Shown: piece by piece, positions 50,996 through 59,134 of the stretch
Position numbering within the stretch: position 1 is the first letter of the stretch
Layout: every line of letters starts with the position of its first letter
DNA from: Candidatus Roseilinea mizusawaensis
Lineage (GTDB): Bacteria; Chloroflexota; Anaerolineae; J036; Brachytrichaceae
Direction of reading: 5' to 3'
Assembly: GCA_016841965.1 (NCBI GenBank)
Contig: JAEANN010000041.1
Location: 1 to 61,118, forward strand
DNA length: 61,118 bases
Translations under genes and position numbers: made by a program
The notes under the pieces: generated by a model
Told to the model about the DNA's origin: nothing
Database searches by the model: none
The model's input: only the letters and a program-made list of their open reading frames with translations

Positions 50996-52604
50996 AGGCG
51001 CGCAGACCGGCCAGCGCATCGGCAACGGTGATCCAGCCGGTGCCGGGAAATGCCTGCGCAATCTGAGGGGTAAACACAGGGTCGCCGACCAGCACCCCGG
51101 CGGGCAAGCCGTCGGCCACAATGCGGCCTTTGTCCAGCGCCACCACGCGGTCGGCGCAGCCGGCGATGAACTCGATATCGTGCGACACCACCAGCACGGC
51201 GCAGCCATCACGTCGCCAATCTTCCAGAAGGCCGGCCAGCGCGCGCTTGGCCGCATAGTCCAACCCGCGCGTCGGCTCATCGAGCAAGAGCAACAATGGC
51301 CGTGTGACCGTGACCGCGCCGATGGCGACACGCTGCCGTTCACCAACGCTGAGGTCGCGTGGAAACGCGCCGGCTAGGCCGGCCAGCCGCAGTCGTCCCA
51401 GCCACCTTTCAACGTCGCCGGCATTCAGAACGGGCAACCCATGATTGCGGCGGGTGATGTTCAGTTCGTCGGCCACCGTGTCGGCATACAACAATGCATT
51501 CGGATTTTGTGGCAGGTAGGCCACCCGGCGGCTAATGGCCGAAGTATCCCAGTCGAGGACAGATTGGCGGGCGATGCGCACATCGCCGGCTGCCGGCTTC
51601 AGCAGTCCCATGATCGTCCTAAGCAGGGTGCTCTTGCCCTGCCCGTTGCGCCCAATCAGCGCGACGATCTCGCCTTCGCGCAGCGTCAGGTCAATATCGT
51701 GCAGCACCGGTTGATCGCCATAGCCGGCCTGGACGCCGCACAGGCGCAACACCTCTGCGCCTGGCGTTGGTGGACCTGGCCGGCACGCGGATGGCGCAAC
51801 CGCGCGCATGTGCGCGGCGAGAGCCTGCGCTGCGGCCGCCGGCGTGAGGGGGAGCGGTGTTACCCCAACAGCCCGTGCAAGCTGCACAATCGGCGGCGCA
51901 ATGGCTGCCGTTGTCAACACCGCCTGTGGACTGCCGGCAGATGCCGTGCCGTTTGCCACAGACACAATCCTGTTGACATAGGGCAAGACGCGCTCCAGCC
52001 GGTGCTCGACCAGGACAATTGCCAAGCCGGCTGTGTTCAAATCCTTCAGCAGGTCCAGCACTTCGGCGGCTGTGGCCGGATCGAGTTGCGAGGTCGGCTC
52101 ATCCAGCACCAGGGTCGAGGGGCGCAACACAAGGGCTGAGGCGATGGCAACACGCTGTTGCTCGCCGCCGGACAGAGTATGCAGCGCGCGTCGGCGCAAG
52201 TCGGTAATGCCGAGTGCATCAAGTGTCTGGGTCACACGTCGCCGCATCTCGTCACGCGGCAGAGCAACATTCTCCAGCGCGAAAGCGACTTCATCCTCTA
52301 CCGTGTCCAGCACAAACTGTGATTCGGGATCTTGAAACACCATCCCCACATGCAGGGCCATGCCCGACGGCCCTACCTCAACAGGATCAAGTCCAGCCAC
52401 CCGCAACCGGCCTGCAATTCGGCCCCCGGTGAAGTGCGGCACCAGACCGTTAATGGCCCGCGCCAGCGTCGATTTGCCGGCGCCCGATTCACCGATCAGC
52501 AGCGTGAACTCGGACGGGTCGAGCGAGAGGGTGACATGCGACAGCGTTGGACGGTCGGCGGCAGGATAGCTATAGCCCCAGCCTAGATACTCGATATTGG
52601 CCAC
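50931..52604 (-). CDS. tandem ECF/CbiO-type ABC transporter ATPase (EcfA1-EcfA2 fusion-like)
   Basis: The 557-residue protein has two complete ATPase domains. The first shows GESGAGKSTLARAINGLVPHF, FQDPESQFVLDTVEDEVAF, TLSGGEQQRVAIA and LDEPTSQLDP. The second shows LIGRNGQGKSTLLRTIMGLL, YLPQNPNALLYADTVADEL, LSVGERQRVAIG and LDEPTRGLDYAAKR. The FQDPE-Q-F and YLPQNP sequences mark energy-coupling-factor importers for vitamins or metals. No EcfT or substrate component is in the window. The start is GTG with AGAGGT upstream. The C-terminal end is repeat-derived. It diverges from the FtsK-like gene across the SOS boxes, which might control both directions. Confidence 0.9.
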   Translation of the reverse strand: MANIEYLGWGYSYPAADRPTLSHVTLSLDPSEFTLLIGESGAGKSTLARAINGLVPHFTGGRIAGRLRVAGLDPVEVGPSGMALHVGMVFQDPESQFVLDTVEDEVAFALENVALPRDEMRRRVTQTLDALGITDLRRRALHTLSGGEQQRVAIASALVLRPSTLVLDEPTSQLDPATAAEVLDLLKDLNTAGLAIVLVEHRLERVLPYVNRIVSVANGTASAGSPQAVLTTAAIAPPIVQLARAVGVTPLPLTPAAAAQALAAHMRAVAPSACRPGPPTPGAEVLRLCGVQAGYGDQPVLHDIDLTLREGEIVALIGRNGQGKSTLLRTIMGLLKPAAGDVRIARQSVLDWDTSAISRRVAYLPQNPNALLYADTVADELNITRRNHGLPVLNAGDVERWLGRLRLAGLAGAFPRDLSVGERQRVAIGAVTVTRPLLLLLDEPTRGLDYAAKRALAGLLEDWRRDGCAVLVVSHDIEFIAGCADRVVALDKGRIVADGLPAGVLVGDPVFTPQIAQAFPGTGWITVADALAGLRASSLSHHDETKHTKTNGVGFTS

Positions 52605-52614
52605 GGATGACCTC

Positions 52615-52643
52615 TTGACAGGCAGAACAAATGTTCGTAAACT
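52615..52643 (+). promoter_or_regulatory. promoter P1 with SOS box in the spacer
   Basis: A perfect -35 TTGACA (52615-52620), 17-nt spacer and -10 TAAACT (52638-52643). The spacer contains GAACAAATGTTC (52625-52636), which matches the GAAC-N4-GTTC LexA operator of Gram-positive and actinobacterial type, so a bound repressor would block polymerase. Confidence 0.75.
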
Positions 52644-52671
52644 TGCGCGAGTAGAACAAAGGTTCTATAAG
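52643..52671 (+). promoter_or_regulatory. promoter P2 with a second SOS box in the spacer
   Basis: TTGCGC (52643-52648), 17-nt spacer and TATAAG (52666-52671), with GAACAAAGGTTC (52654-52665) in the spacer. It has nearly the same architecture as P1, 28-29 nt downstream, as if duplicated. Both boxes lie 90-130 nt before the FtsK-like ATG. Confidence 0.7.
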
Positions 52672-52757
52672 TGCGCGCCACGCACCTGGCATCGGGGTGC
52701 GCTTGCGCCTCCAGTCGCTGTTTCAGAGTGTACCAGTGGGTTCGAGAGACAGGCACC

Positions 52758-53726
52758 ATGTACAGGAAACTTAATCTGACTGCCGAACGCATCGAAGCTG
52801 TGCTGCGAGAGCGCAACGCCGCAGCCAGTGTTGTGGGCGGGCGCGTGCTGCCCGGCTTTGTGGAGATGCTATTACGCCCCGAAGGCGGCACAAAAGTCAG
52901 CCAGGTCAAGGCGCTGCAGGCCGACATTGCGCTGGCCGTTGGGAACAGCAACATCCGCATTGCGCAGAGCGGCAGCCATCTTGCCATTCAGATCGGACGT
53001 GAATCGCGCCAGCCGGTGCGGCTTGCCGCGCTGATCAGTCAGCTCGACAAGCTGCCGCCCTACACCGCCGTACTCGGGTTGTCTGAAGACGGCGCGCCTC
53101 TGCTGGCCCGGCTGTCTGCACCGGATGTCAGCCATGTTTTGATCGCCGGCGCCACCGGCAGCGGCAAGACCTGTCTGGCGCAATCTGTGCTGATAAGCCT
53201 GTGTCAGGCACATCGCCCGCATGAGCTAGGCGTGATCGTGATCGATCCGAAACGCCGGGATCATGATGGATTTGGGCAAGCTATTGAACGGCATCTTCTA
53301 CTGACGCCGGCGCGCACCTCAGATGAGGCTGTACGAGCACTGGCACGGGTGATCGAGGTCATGGAGCGGCGAACGGCGCAGCCTGAACCGATGCCGCGCA
53401 TTGTGGTGTACGTAGACGAACTGGCCGACCTTTGTCAGACGGGCGGAAGCGCAGTGCTCGACCTGTTGACGCGCCTTGCGCAGCGCGGGCGCGAGTCGGG
53501 CATTCATCTGGTTGCCTGCACCCAGAAACCGTCGTCAAAGGCGGTGGGCCCACTGCTGAAAGCCAACCTGCCCTTGCGGCTGGTGGGGCGTGTCACATCG
53601 GCAGAAGATGCACGCGTCGCGACGGGAATGGCCGGCAGCGGCGCCGAGAAGTTATGCGGGGCCGGCGATTTCGTGGCTGTTTCAGGAGGTCGCACGATTC
53701 GTTTTCAGGCTGCAATGCCTCTATAA
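52758..53726 (+). CDS. FtsK/SpoIIIE-type DNA translocase ATPase without membrane domain
   Basis: The 322-residue protein has Walker A GATGSGKT with K137, Walker B VVYVDELADL with D220-E221, and RGRESGIHLVACTQKPSSKAVG, the FtsK-specific motor region. It ends in SGGRTIRFQAAMPL. It lacks the four-TM N-terminus and the gamma DNA-binding domain of FtsK, so it is a bare motor of the conjugation/plasmid or SOS-accessory type. Residues 1-120 form an unknown N-domain (IEAVLRERNAAASVVGG, then VSQVKALQADIALAVG). The start at ATG 52758 is preceded by a weak AGAGA-GG site. A longer frame to 52671 begins inside the promoter. It is the first gene of a two-gene unit under SOS boxes. Confidence 0.88.
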   Translation: MYRKLNLTAERIEAVLRERNAAASVVGGRVLPGFVEMLLRPEGGTKVSQVKALQADIALAVGNSNIRIAQSGSHLAIQIGRESRQPVRLAALISQLDKLPPYTAVLGLSEDGAPLLARLSAPDVSHVLIAGATGSGKTCLAQSVLISLCQAHRPHELGVIVIDPKRRDHDGFGQAIERHLLLTPARTSDEAVRALARVIEVMERRTAQPEPMPRIVVYVDELADLCQTGGSAVLDLLTRLAQRGRESGIHLVACTQKPSSKAVGPLLKANLPLRLVGRVTSAEDARVATGMAGSGAEKLCGAGDFVAVSGGRTIRFQAAMPL

Positions 53727-53741
53727 GGACAGGAGGTTGAC

Positions 53742-54221
53742 GTGGACCGGATTGTGAAGGCAATTGCATTCGGCATTATCTTGTGCGGTGTTGCATTCGG
53801 AGTAATCGTTGGATCGCGCATTGACCAGTCAACAATCACACTGCTGAGCGGGACATTGGTGGGCATGCTGGTGGCCACGCCATCTGTGGCGGCCATCACC
53901 TGGTTGACCATGCGCCGGCGTGAAGAGCGGCGGGCCGGCGAATGGCACTGGCGCCAGTCAGCCCCGTTGCCGCCAGAGCCGCCCCAATATTGGGTGATGC
54001 AGGGCCAACCGGCTGCGAGGGACGGACGCACCGCACACCTCTCGACCCGGCTGGGCTGGCCGACGCACTATGGCAACGCTGCCGACTTCATGCCGCGACC
54101 CAGGCGCAAGTTCTACGTGATCGGGGAGAACGGCGAGCCTCATGAAGTGGCAGACGCCGAGAATCCGGCGCTTGCGCCGGGCCGGTACGACGATCTTGAA
54201 GACTCGCCACCGGTCTTCTGA
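53742..54221 (+). CDS. two-TM membrane protein partnered with the FtsK-like ATPase
   Basis: The 159-residue product starts at a GTG 15 nt after the FtsK-like stop, with GGAGG 5 nt upstream. Two hydrophobic segments (about 5-26 and 33-54) are followed by a basic stretch (RRREERRAG) and a Pro/Tyr-rich cytoplasmic-looking tail (PPEPPQYWVMQ, then MPRPRRKFYVIGENGEPHEV). No family is recognised. It could anchor the soluble FtsK-like motor at the membrane, replacing the missing TM domain (inference). Confidence 0.78.
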   Translation: MDRIVKAIAFGIILCGVAFGVIVGSRIDQSTITLLSGTLVGMLVATPSVAAITWLTMRRREERRAGEWHWRQSAPLPPEPPQYWVMQGQPAARDGRTAHLSTRLGWPTHYGNAADFMPRPRRKFYVIGENGEPHEVADAENPALAPGRYDDLEDSPPVF

Positions 54222-54242
54222 CCGCACGGTTCGAGTTGCCGG

Positions 54243-55742
54243 CTAGATGCGTGCAGCCTGAACATCTTCTTCGACGCAAACCGACGCCGCAATGCCGGAC
54301 AGGATGACCAGCGGCACCCCGCCGCCGGGATGGGCGCTGCCGCTGGCAAAGTACAGGCCGCGTACGTCGCGGGCGCGATTGTTGGGCCGTTGAAAGGCGG
54401 CGGTGCGCGTGTTGGAGGAGAAGCCGTAGATCGCGCCGGCATTTCCGCCGTACATCGCCTGAAGATGCAACGGCGTGTATATCTTTTCGACAGGCAGAGC
54501 ATCGCCGGCGTCGAGTCCCCAGCCACGCATCACTTCTTTCAGGTGAGCGGCGTATGCGTCGCCATTGCGCGCCCAGTCATAGGCCGGGGAAAGATATGGC
54601 GCGTTGACCAGCACAAACCAGTTTTCGCAGCCGGCCGGTGCATGGTCGGGGTCGGTCTTGCTGGTGATGCACAGGTAGAGCGTGGGATCGGGCGGCGGGA
54701 TGCGTTGCTCGAAGATGGCCGCGAACTCGGCTGGATAATCATCGCTGAAGAAGATGTTGTGGTGGGCTAGGCGTGGTGTCTGGCGATTGGCGCCGAGCAG
54801 CATGACAAAACCGCTGCACGACGGTTCAAGCCGGCCGGACCGGCGTTGACCGCGTTGTGCCAGCAATGGGCTGCCCAACAGATGGCGGTACACATCGCTG
54901 ACATCGGCATTGGCAACCACAATCCGCGCGTTCAGGCAAGCGCCGTCTTCGAGCACAACGCCGGTCACTTTGCCCGAGGCGACTTCGATCGTTTGGGCGC
55001 GGCTGCGATAGCGTATCTCGACCCCCACCTCGCGCGCAAGCCGTTCCAGTGCCAGGGCAATTTGATAGACGCCGCCGCGGGGATACCACGCGCCCTGCGC
55101 CATCTCGACGTGCGCGATGACATTCAGGGTCGCGGGCGCAAGATAGGGTGAGGATCCGTTGTACGTAGCAAATCGGCTGAAAAGCTGGATCAGATGCGGA
55201 TCGCGGAAATGCGCTTGAATTGCCTGATGCATGGTGCGCAGCGCGTCGATCTTCAGCACATCGACAAGCGGCAGGTGGATAAGATCGCGCCAGCCGGGCT
55301 GACGGCTGTAGAGGAAAGGCCGGCTCACCACGCGATGCAACTCGGCGGCATAGCGCATGAATTTGCGGTAGCCGTCCACCTCGCGCGGGTTAACGCGCGC
55401 GATTTCGGCGCACATGGCCTCTTCATCTTGAAGTGCGTCGAGCACGACGCCATCGCGCCAATGGTAGCGTGTGATGGGGTGCAGGGGCGCAAGTTCCAGG
55501 TAGTCTTCGAGGCGTTGGCCCGCATCCTGGAAAAGACGCTCGATGACGGAGCGCATCGTCATCACCGAGGGGCCGGTGTCAAAACGGAAGCCCGCCGCGC
55601 GCCATTCACCCATCTTGCCGCCGGGGCGGTCAAGTTGCTCGACCACAGTGACCCGGTGACCAAGTCGAGCCAGCCGGATAGCGGCTGTCAAGCCGCCTAT
55701 GCCGGCGCCGATTACGACCGCAGGTCGCCGCATTGCGCCCAT
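54243..55742 (-). CDS. CrtI-like FAD-dependent oxidoreductase (phytoene desaturase family)
   Basis: The 499-residue protein has the FAD dinucleotide motif VVIGAGIGGLTAAIRLARLGHRVTVVEQ with GGKMGEW following, and FDTGPSVMTM, the CrtI substrate-entry region. The C-terminal signature is LYFASGSAHPGGGVPLVILSG. Length and motifs match carotenoid desaturases/ketolases (CrtI/CrtN/CrtO type) but no other carotenoid gene is nearby. A TATAAT box lies 15 nt before the ATG at 55742; a second ATG follows three codons later. Confidence 0.88.
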   Translation of the reverse strand: MGAMRRPAVVIGAGIGGLTAAIRLARLGHRVTVVEQLDRPGGKMGEWRAAGFRFDTGPSVMTMRSVIERLFQDAGQRLEDYLELAPLHPITRYHWRDGVVLDALQDEEAMCAEIARVNPREVDGYRKFMRYAAELHRVVSRPFLYSRQPGWRDLIHLPLVDVLKIDALRTMHQAIQAHFRDPHLIQLFSRFATYNGSSPYLAPATLNVIAHVEMAQGAWYPRGGVYQIALALERLAREVGVEIRYRSRAQTIEVASGKVTGVVLEDGACLNARIVVANADVSDVYRHLLGSPLLAQRGQRRSGRLEPSCSGFVMLLGANRQTPRLAHHNIFFSDDYPAEFAAIFEQRIPPPDPTLYLCITSKTDPDHAPAGCENWFVLVNAPYLSPAYDWARNGDAYAAHLKEVMRGWGLDAGDALPVEKIYTPLHLQAMYGGNAGAIYGFSSNTRTAAFQRPNNRARDVRGLYFASGSAHPGGGVPLVILSGIAASVCVEEDVQAARI

Positions 55743-55757
55743 ATTTGTGTCGGGCAG

Positions 55758-55763
55758 ATTATA
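55758..55763 (-). promoter_or_regulatory. -10 box (TATAAT) of the CrtI-like gene
   Basis: A perfect TATAAT on the minus strand sits 15 nt before the ATG. The rest of the 177-nt gap to the FemAB stop has no gene beyond an 18-codon ATG frame that is probably chance. Confidence 0.45.
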
Positions 55764-55919
55764 CGGCGCGCGAAACAATGTGCTGCCCCTCTCAGCGGCG
55801 TTCCACATGCTCTTGCCATGTGTCGCCGGCAAAGGGTTGTACGATCATTTTGCCCAGGCCGGCCTGCGGGGGCTGCGCAGAGGGGAACTGGCGGTGCGCA
55901 AAGTTGATGCAACCGGCCT

Positions 55920-56921
55920 TTAGCGCCCACTGGCAGACCGATACAGCCGCAGCGACAGACGATACAGCAAGCGCGAGGGGGCATAATCCCAGGCGCCAAG
56001 TCCCTCCACAAATTGCGCGCCGAACCCTTCTTTGAACCGATACACACCCCACATCGGATCGGATTCATCGAGTCGTTCCGGCGCCCCCCACCAGTCGTAC
56101 ACACGGCAGCCGTGGTCGCGCGCCCAGCGCATAGCGGCCCACTGCAACAGGTGGTTTGGCATATGCTCGCGGCCGTGCGAGCGCGACATCCCGTAGAAGT
56201 ACCACGCGCGATCTGCAAACGTAAAGAGAACCAGGCCGGCCAGAGCTTCTCCATCGCGCTCGGCAATGAAGCCGGTTGCGTGCATTGCGCGCCAGGCATC
56301 AGCGTAGTAGGGCTGCTCCCGGATGATAAAGCCGTCGCGTGCGCCTGTCTCGGCGTACATGCGGTACAACAGAGCTTCATCGCTCGGCTGGGCGATCCGC
56401 ACGACAACGCCGCGCCTCTCGGCCAGCCGGATGTTGTAGCGCCACTTTGGCTTCATGCGGGCCAACAGTTCATCATCGCTGCCGCGCAAGTCGGTATGGG
56501 CCGTGTTCCGGAATTGCACCTGGCTGGGAGAAAAGAACCATGCTCGGCGGCGCAGCATATCGCGCGCCTGGCTTAAGCCAAAAGCCGGCGACCACGGATC
56601 GCCGTCTAGCTTGACCCACACAGCCCGCTGCGCGCGCGCCCGATGCTCCAGCCACGCGAGCACTTTGTTGTAGCAAAGTGGGTCGGCCGCCGTGACCGGC
56701 CCTTTTGGCGCATATAACGCGCACAACGGGCCAATCTGCCGCCGCAGCACCTGGACAAGCGCACAGGGCAATCCATCGTCGCCCATCAAGGCCCAGCGTT
56801 GGGCCGACCAGCCCCACCGGCTTTTGAAGTCGCCCCATTCCCACGACTGCAGCACATGTGGGGATTCAAAGTGGCGCAGCGCGTCGTTCCAGACGGTAGA
56901 GTGGGAGATGCGTTGCCACAT
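55920..56921 (-). CDS. FemAB-type aminoacyl-tRNA-dependent peptidoglycan transferase
   Basis: The 333-residue protein has the double GNAT-like fold of FemX/FemA enzymes: SPHVLQSWEWGDFKSRWGW at the front, then LYAPKGPV, LDGDPWSP, MKPKWRYNIRLAERRGVVVRI and AGLVLFTFADRAWYFYGMSR. The second half ends WWGAPERLDESDPMWGVYRFKEGFGAQFVE. It would add amino acids from tRNA to lipid II or peptidoglycan stem peptides. A TATCAT box lies about 33 nt upstream of the ATG. The terminator of the ribosomal operon precedes it. Confidence 0.9.
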   Translation of the reverse strand: MWQRISHSTVWNDALRHFESPHVLQSWEWGDFKSRWGWSAQRWALMGDDGLPCALVQVLRRQIGPLCALYAPKGPVTAADPLCYNKVLAWLEHRARAQRAVWVKLDGDPWSPAFGLSQARDMLRRRAWFFSPSQVQFRNTAHTDLRGSDDELLARMKPKWRYNIRLAERRGVVVRIAQPSDEALLYRMYAETGARDGFIIREQPYYADAWRAMHATGFIAERDGEALAGLVLFTFADRAWYFYGMSRSHGREHMPNHLLQWAAMRWARDHGCRVYDWWGAPERLDESDPMWGVYRFKEGFGAQFVEGLGAWDYAPSRLLYRLSLRLYRSASGR

Positions 56922-56974
56922 GATGCAGGTTCAGTCGCCAGCTCTCAGGCCTGGATGATATATCGCTCCGGGCA

Positions 56975-57018
56975 CAATAAACAAGCCGCCAGGGCAAGGC
57001 AACTTGACTCCTGGCGGC
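56975..57018 (-). terminator. terminator of the ribosomal protein operon
   Basis: GCCGCCAGG and CCTGGCGGC form a 9-bp stem on the minus strand, followed by TTGTTTATTG. It lies 37 nt after the rplL stop. Confidence 0.85.
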
Positions 57019-57054
57019 CTGGAAGTGTGCACGGGACGGGTAGTCGCCGGCCAG

Positions 57055-57435
57055 CTACTTGATTGTGACTTTGGCGCCGACCTCTTCGAGTTTCTTCTTG
57101 GTCTCTTCAGCAGTCGCCTTGGCCACGCCGGTCTGCACAGTGGACTTTGGCGCCTCGACAAGATCCTTGGCTTCCTTCAAGCCCAGGTTGGTGATCGCGC
57201 GCACCACTTTAATGACCTCGATCTTCTTCGGGCCAACGTCCTCGAGAATCACATCGAACTCGGTCTTCTCTTCAACCGGCGCAGCAGCAGGGGCTGCCGC
57301 TGCCGGGCCGGCCATCATTACCGGCGCAGCGGCCGCCGTCACGCCCCACTTCGCTTCGAGCATCTTCTTCAACTCGGCTGCCTCAAGCAGGGTGAGGCTG
57401 CTCAGTTGTTCAACAATTGCGTTCAGGTCTGCCAT
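57055..57435 (-). CDS. rplL: 50S ribosomal protein L7/L12
   Basis: The 126-residue protein has the N-terminal dimerisation domain ([26 protein letters not shown]), an Ala-rich hinge ([18 protein letters not shown]) and the C-terminal GTPase-interacting domain [29 protein letters not shown] lies 7 nt before the ATG at 57435. It is the last gene of the operon. Confidence 0.97.
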   Translation of the reverse strand: MADLNAIVEQLSSLTLLEAAELKKMLEAKWGVTAAAAPVMMAGPAAAAPAAAPVEEKTEFDVILEDVGPKKIEVIKVVRAITNLGLKEAKDLVEAPKSTVQTGVAKATAEETKKKLEEVGAKVTIK

Positions 57436-57477
57436 TTTGGTTTCCTCCAAAGGTTCGGATCAGATTTCGGATCAGAT

Positions 57478-57530
57478 ATTCGTACTGGGTATTGGGTATT
57501 GGGTATTGCGTCTTGGGGATTGGCGATTGG
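57478..57530. repeat. intergenic heptamer repeat (GGGTATT) between rplJ and rplL
   Basis: GGGTATTGGGTATTGGGTATTGCGTCTTGGGGATTGGCGATTGGG consists of 7-nt units of the form TTGGGNA with drift. It is another heptamer family. Confidence 0.7.
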
Positions 57531-57539
57531 GGGCGCCGA

Positions 57540-58085
57540 TCATGCTGAAGCCGGCTCGCCGGCCGGCTGCTCTTTGTCGATCTTTGCCTGCAAGGCGTAC
57601 ATCACACTGCCTACAGCAGCGTTGAGTGCGCCGACCAGGCCGGATGCCGGCGCAGAGATCAGGCCAATGATCTGGGCGCGCAGCGTCTCGAGCGATGGCA
57701 TCGTTGCTAGTTCTTTGACGCGCTGAGCGTCCAGGGCAGCCCCAGCCAGAATGCCGCCAACCACCTTAAACCTGTCTAGCTCGTCGGCCAGTTGCTGAAT
57801 GGCCTTGGCGGCAGCCGGTGGGTCGCCGAAGCAAAAACTGACTGCTGTTGGGCCGGTCAGCCATTCGTCCGGCACAAGGTAGCCGGCCTCTTTGAACGCA
57901 CGCGCAATGAGGGTGTTCTTGGTCACGTGAAACTCTGCCTGAGCGCCGCGCACCAGACCGCGCACCTTGTTGAGCTGAGGCATGTTCAAACCACCGTACT
58001 GGGTGATGATCACAGCCTGGCTTTTGCTGAGCAACTCTCTGTAGTCGACCAGCATCTCCTCTTTCTTCTGCTTTGATATTGCCAA
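57540..58085 (-). CDS. rplJ: 50S ribosomal protein L10
   Basis: The 181-residue protein is the stalk base (MAISKQKKEEMLVDYRELLSKSQAVIITQYGG, in parts; VTKNTLIARAFKE; TGPTAVSFCFGDPPAAAKAI; ATMPSLETLRAQIIGLISAP). The start codon is TTG, with AAGGAGGTGAAATACC before it. It binds the L10 leader and four to six L12. The rplL gene follows. Confidence 0.96.
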   Translation of the reverse strand: MAISKQKKEEMLVDYRELLSKSQAVIITQYGGLNMPQLNKVRGLVRGAQAEFHVTKNTLIARAFKEAGYLVPDEWLTGPTAVSFCFGDPPAAAKAIQQLADELDRFKVVGGILAGAALDAQRVKELATMPSLETLRAQIIGLISAPASGLVGALNAAVGSVMYALQAKIDKEQPAGEPASA

Positions 58086-58169
58086 GGTATTTCACCTCCT
58101 TCTAACTAAACCAACTAAACATCTCACCTAAACATCGCAATAGTCAACGTCGTTGCGACCAGCAGCCAA

Positions 58170-58204
58170 TAAAAAGCGCCTCGACGGGTGAAGGTCGAGG
58201 CGCT
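58170..58204 (-). terminator. attenuator between the L10 leader and rplJ
   Basis: AGCGCCTCGAC and GTCGAGGCGCT form an 11-bp stem followed by TTTTTATT on the minus strand. It lies 80 nt before rplJ and likely terminates part of the transcripts. Confidence 0.85.
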
Positions 58205-58229
58205 CGAAATCAGCGCACATGGGCGGCGC

Positions 58230-58325
58230 AATTGCGTCGCGCGCTCATGACCTCACCTCGACAGGCATTCGATTAAGCCCTGCACATTCGGGGCGCCTGT
58301 GGTCACCGGCGAGTGACAACGCGGT
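58230..58325 (-). promoter_or_regulatory. ribosomal protein L10 leader (autoregulatory RNA)
   Basis: The minus-strand leader has the signature CTTAATCGAATGCCTGTCGAGGT, which resembles the conserved UUAAU...CCUGCCGAGGU core of bacterial L10 leaders, with a preceding GC-rich arm containing CAGGCGCCC. Together with the downstream terminator it should let L10(L12) complexes control rplJL. Confidence 0.75.
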
Positions 58326-58328
58326 GGG

Positions 58329-58334
58329 ATTATA
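58329..58334 (-). promoter_or_regulatory. -10 box (TATAAT) of the rplJL leader
   Basis: A perfect TATAAT on the minus strand lies 18 nt after the rplA stop and just upstream of the L10 leader. No consensus -35 was seen. Confidence 0.5.
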
Positions 58335-58351
58335 TCTCAGTTGTGAGTCTA

Positions 58352-59047
58352 TCAGGCGCCGGCGTCCACACGAATGCCAGGGCCCATCGTGGACGTCACA
58401 GTAACGCGGCGCATGTAGTTGCCCTTGGCGCCGGAAGGCTTGGCCTTCTTCACGGCGTCGAGGAACGCATTCAGATTTTCGACCAGTCTCTGGTTATCAA
58501 AGCTGACTTTGCCGATCGGGACATGCAGATTGCCCGTCTTGTCCAGGCGGAATTCGACGCGGCCGGCGCGCGCTTCTTTGATTACGCGCGGGATGTCGGA
58601 CACAGGAGCGACTGTGCCTGCTTTCGGGTTCGGCATCAGACCGCGCGGGCCAAGCACTTTGCCCAGCCGGCCTACCCGACCCATCATGTCGGGCGTGGCA
58701 ATGGCAACATCAAATTCTGTCCAGCCGTCCTGAATCTTCTTGATCCACTCGTCCGTGTCGGCCACGTAGTCTGCGCCGGCTTCCTGAGCCAGACGGGCGC
58801 CTTCGCCCTGCGCAAATACGAGAATGCGCACAGTCTTGCCCAGGCCGTTTGGCAATACAACGACGCCACGCACCTGCTGATCTGCCTGGCGCGGGTCAAC
58901 GCCCAGCCGGATATGACATTCCACAGTAGCGTCAAATTTAGCGAAGTTAGTTTCCTTCACCAGGCTAATTGCTGCGTCGATCGGATAGTTCTTGAGCCGG
59001 TCTACTTTGGCTGCAGCCGCCTTGTACTTCTTTCCGTCTTTAGACAT
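58352..59047 (-). CDS. rplA: 50S ribosomal protein L1
   Basis: The 231-residue protein has the L1 signature: [65 protein letters not shown] and [30 protein letters not shown] lies before the ATG. It lies between rplK and the L10 leader. Confidence 0.97.
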   Translation of the reverse strand: MSKDGKKYKAAAAKVDRLKNYPIDAAISLVKETNFAKFDATVECHIRLGVDPRQADQQVRGVVVLPNGLGKTVRILVFAQGEGARLAQEAGADYVADTDEWIKKIQDGWTEFDVAIATPDMMGRVGRLGKVLGPRGLMPNPKAGTVAPVSDIPRVIKEARAGRVEFRLDKTGNLHVPIGKVSFDNQRLVENLNAFLDAVKKAKPSGAKGNYMRRVTVTSTMGPGIRVDAGA

Positions 59048-59134
59048 AGTGCTCCTTGTGGTACTGGCGAGATCAACTCTCCCACAACTCGATTTTAGAC
59101 TTTAATTCGATGCGTGCTCCACCGCAGGACATCA

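Noticed and set aside
54243-55742. Carotenoid gene cluster
   Set aside because: Only one CrtI-like gene is present; the neighbours are FemAB and the SOS-box unit.
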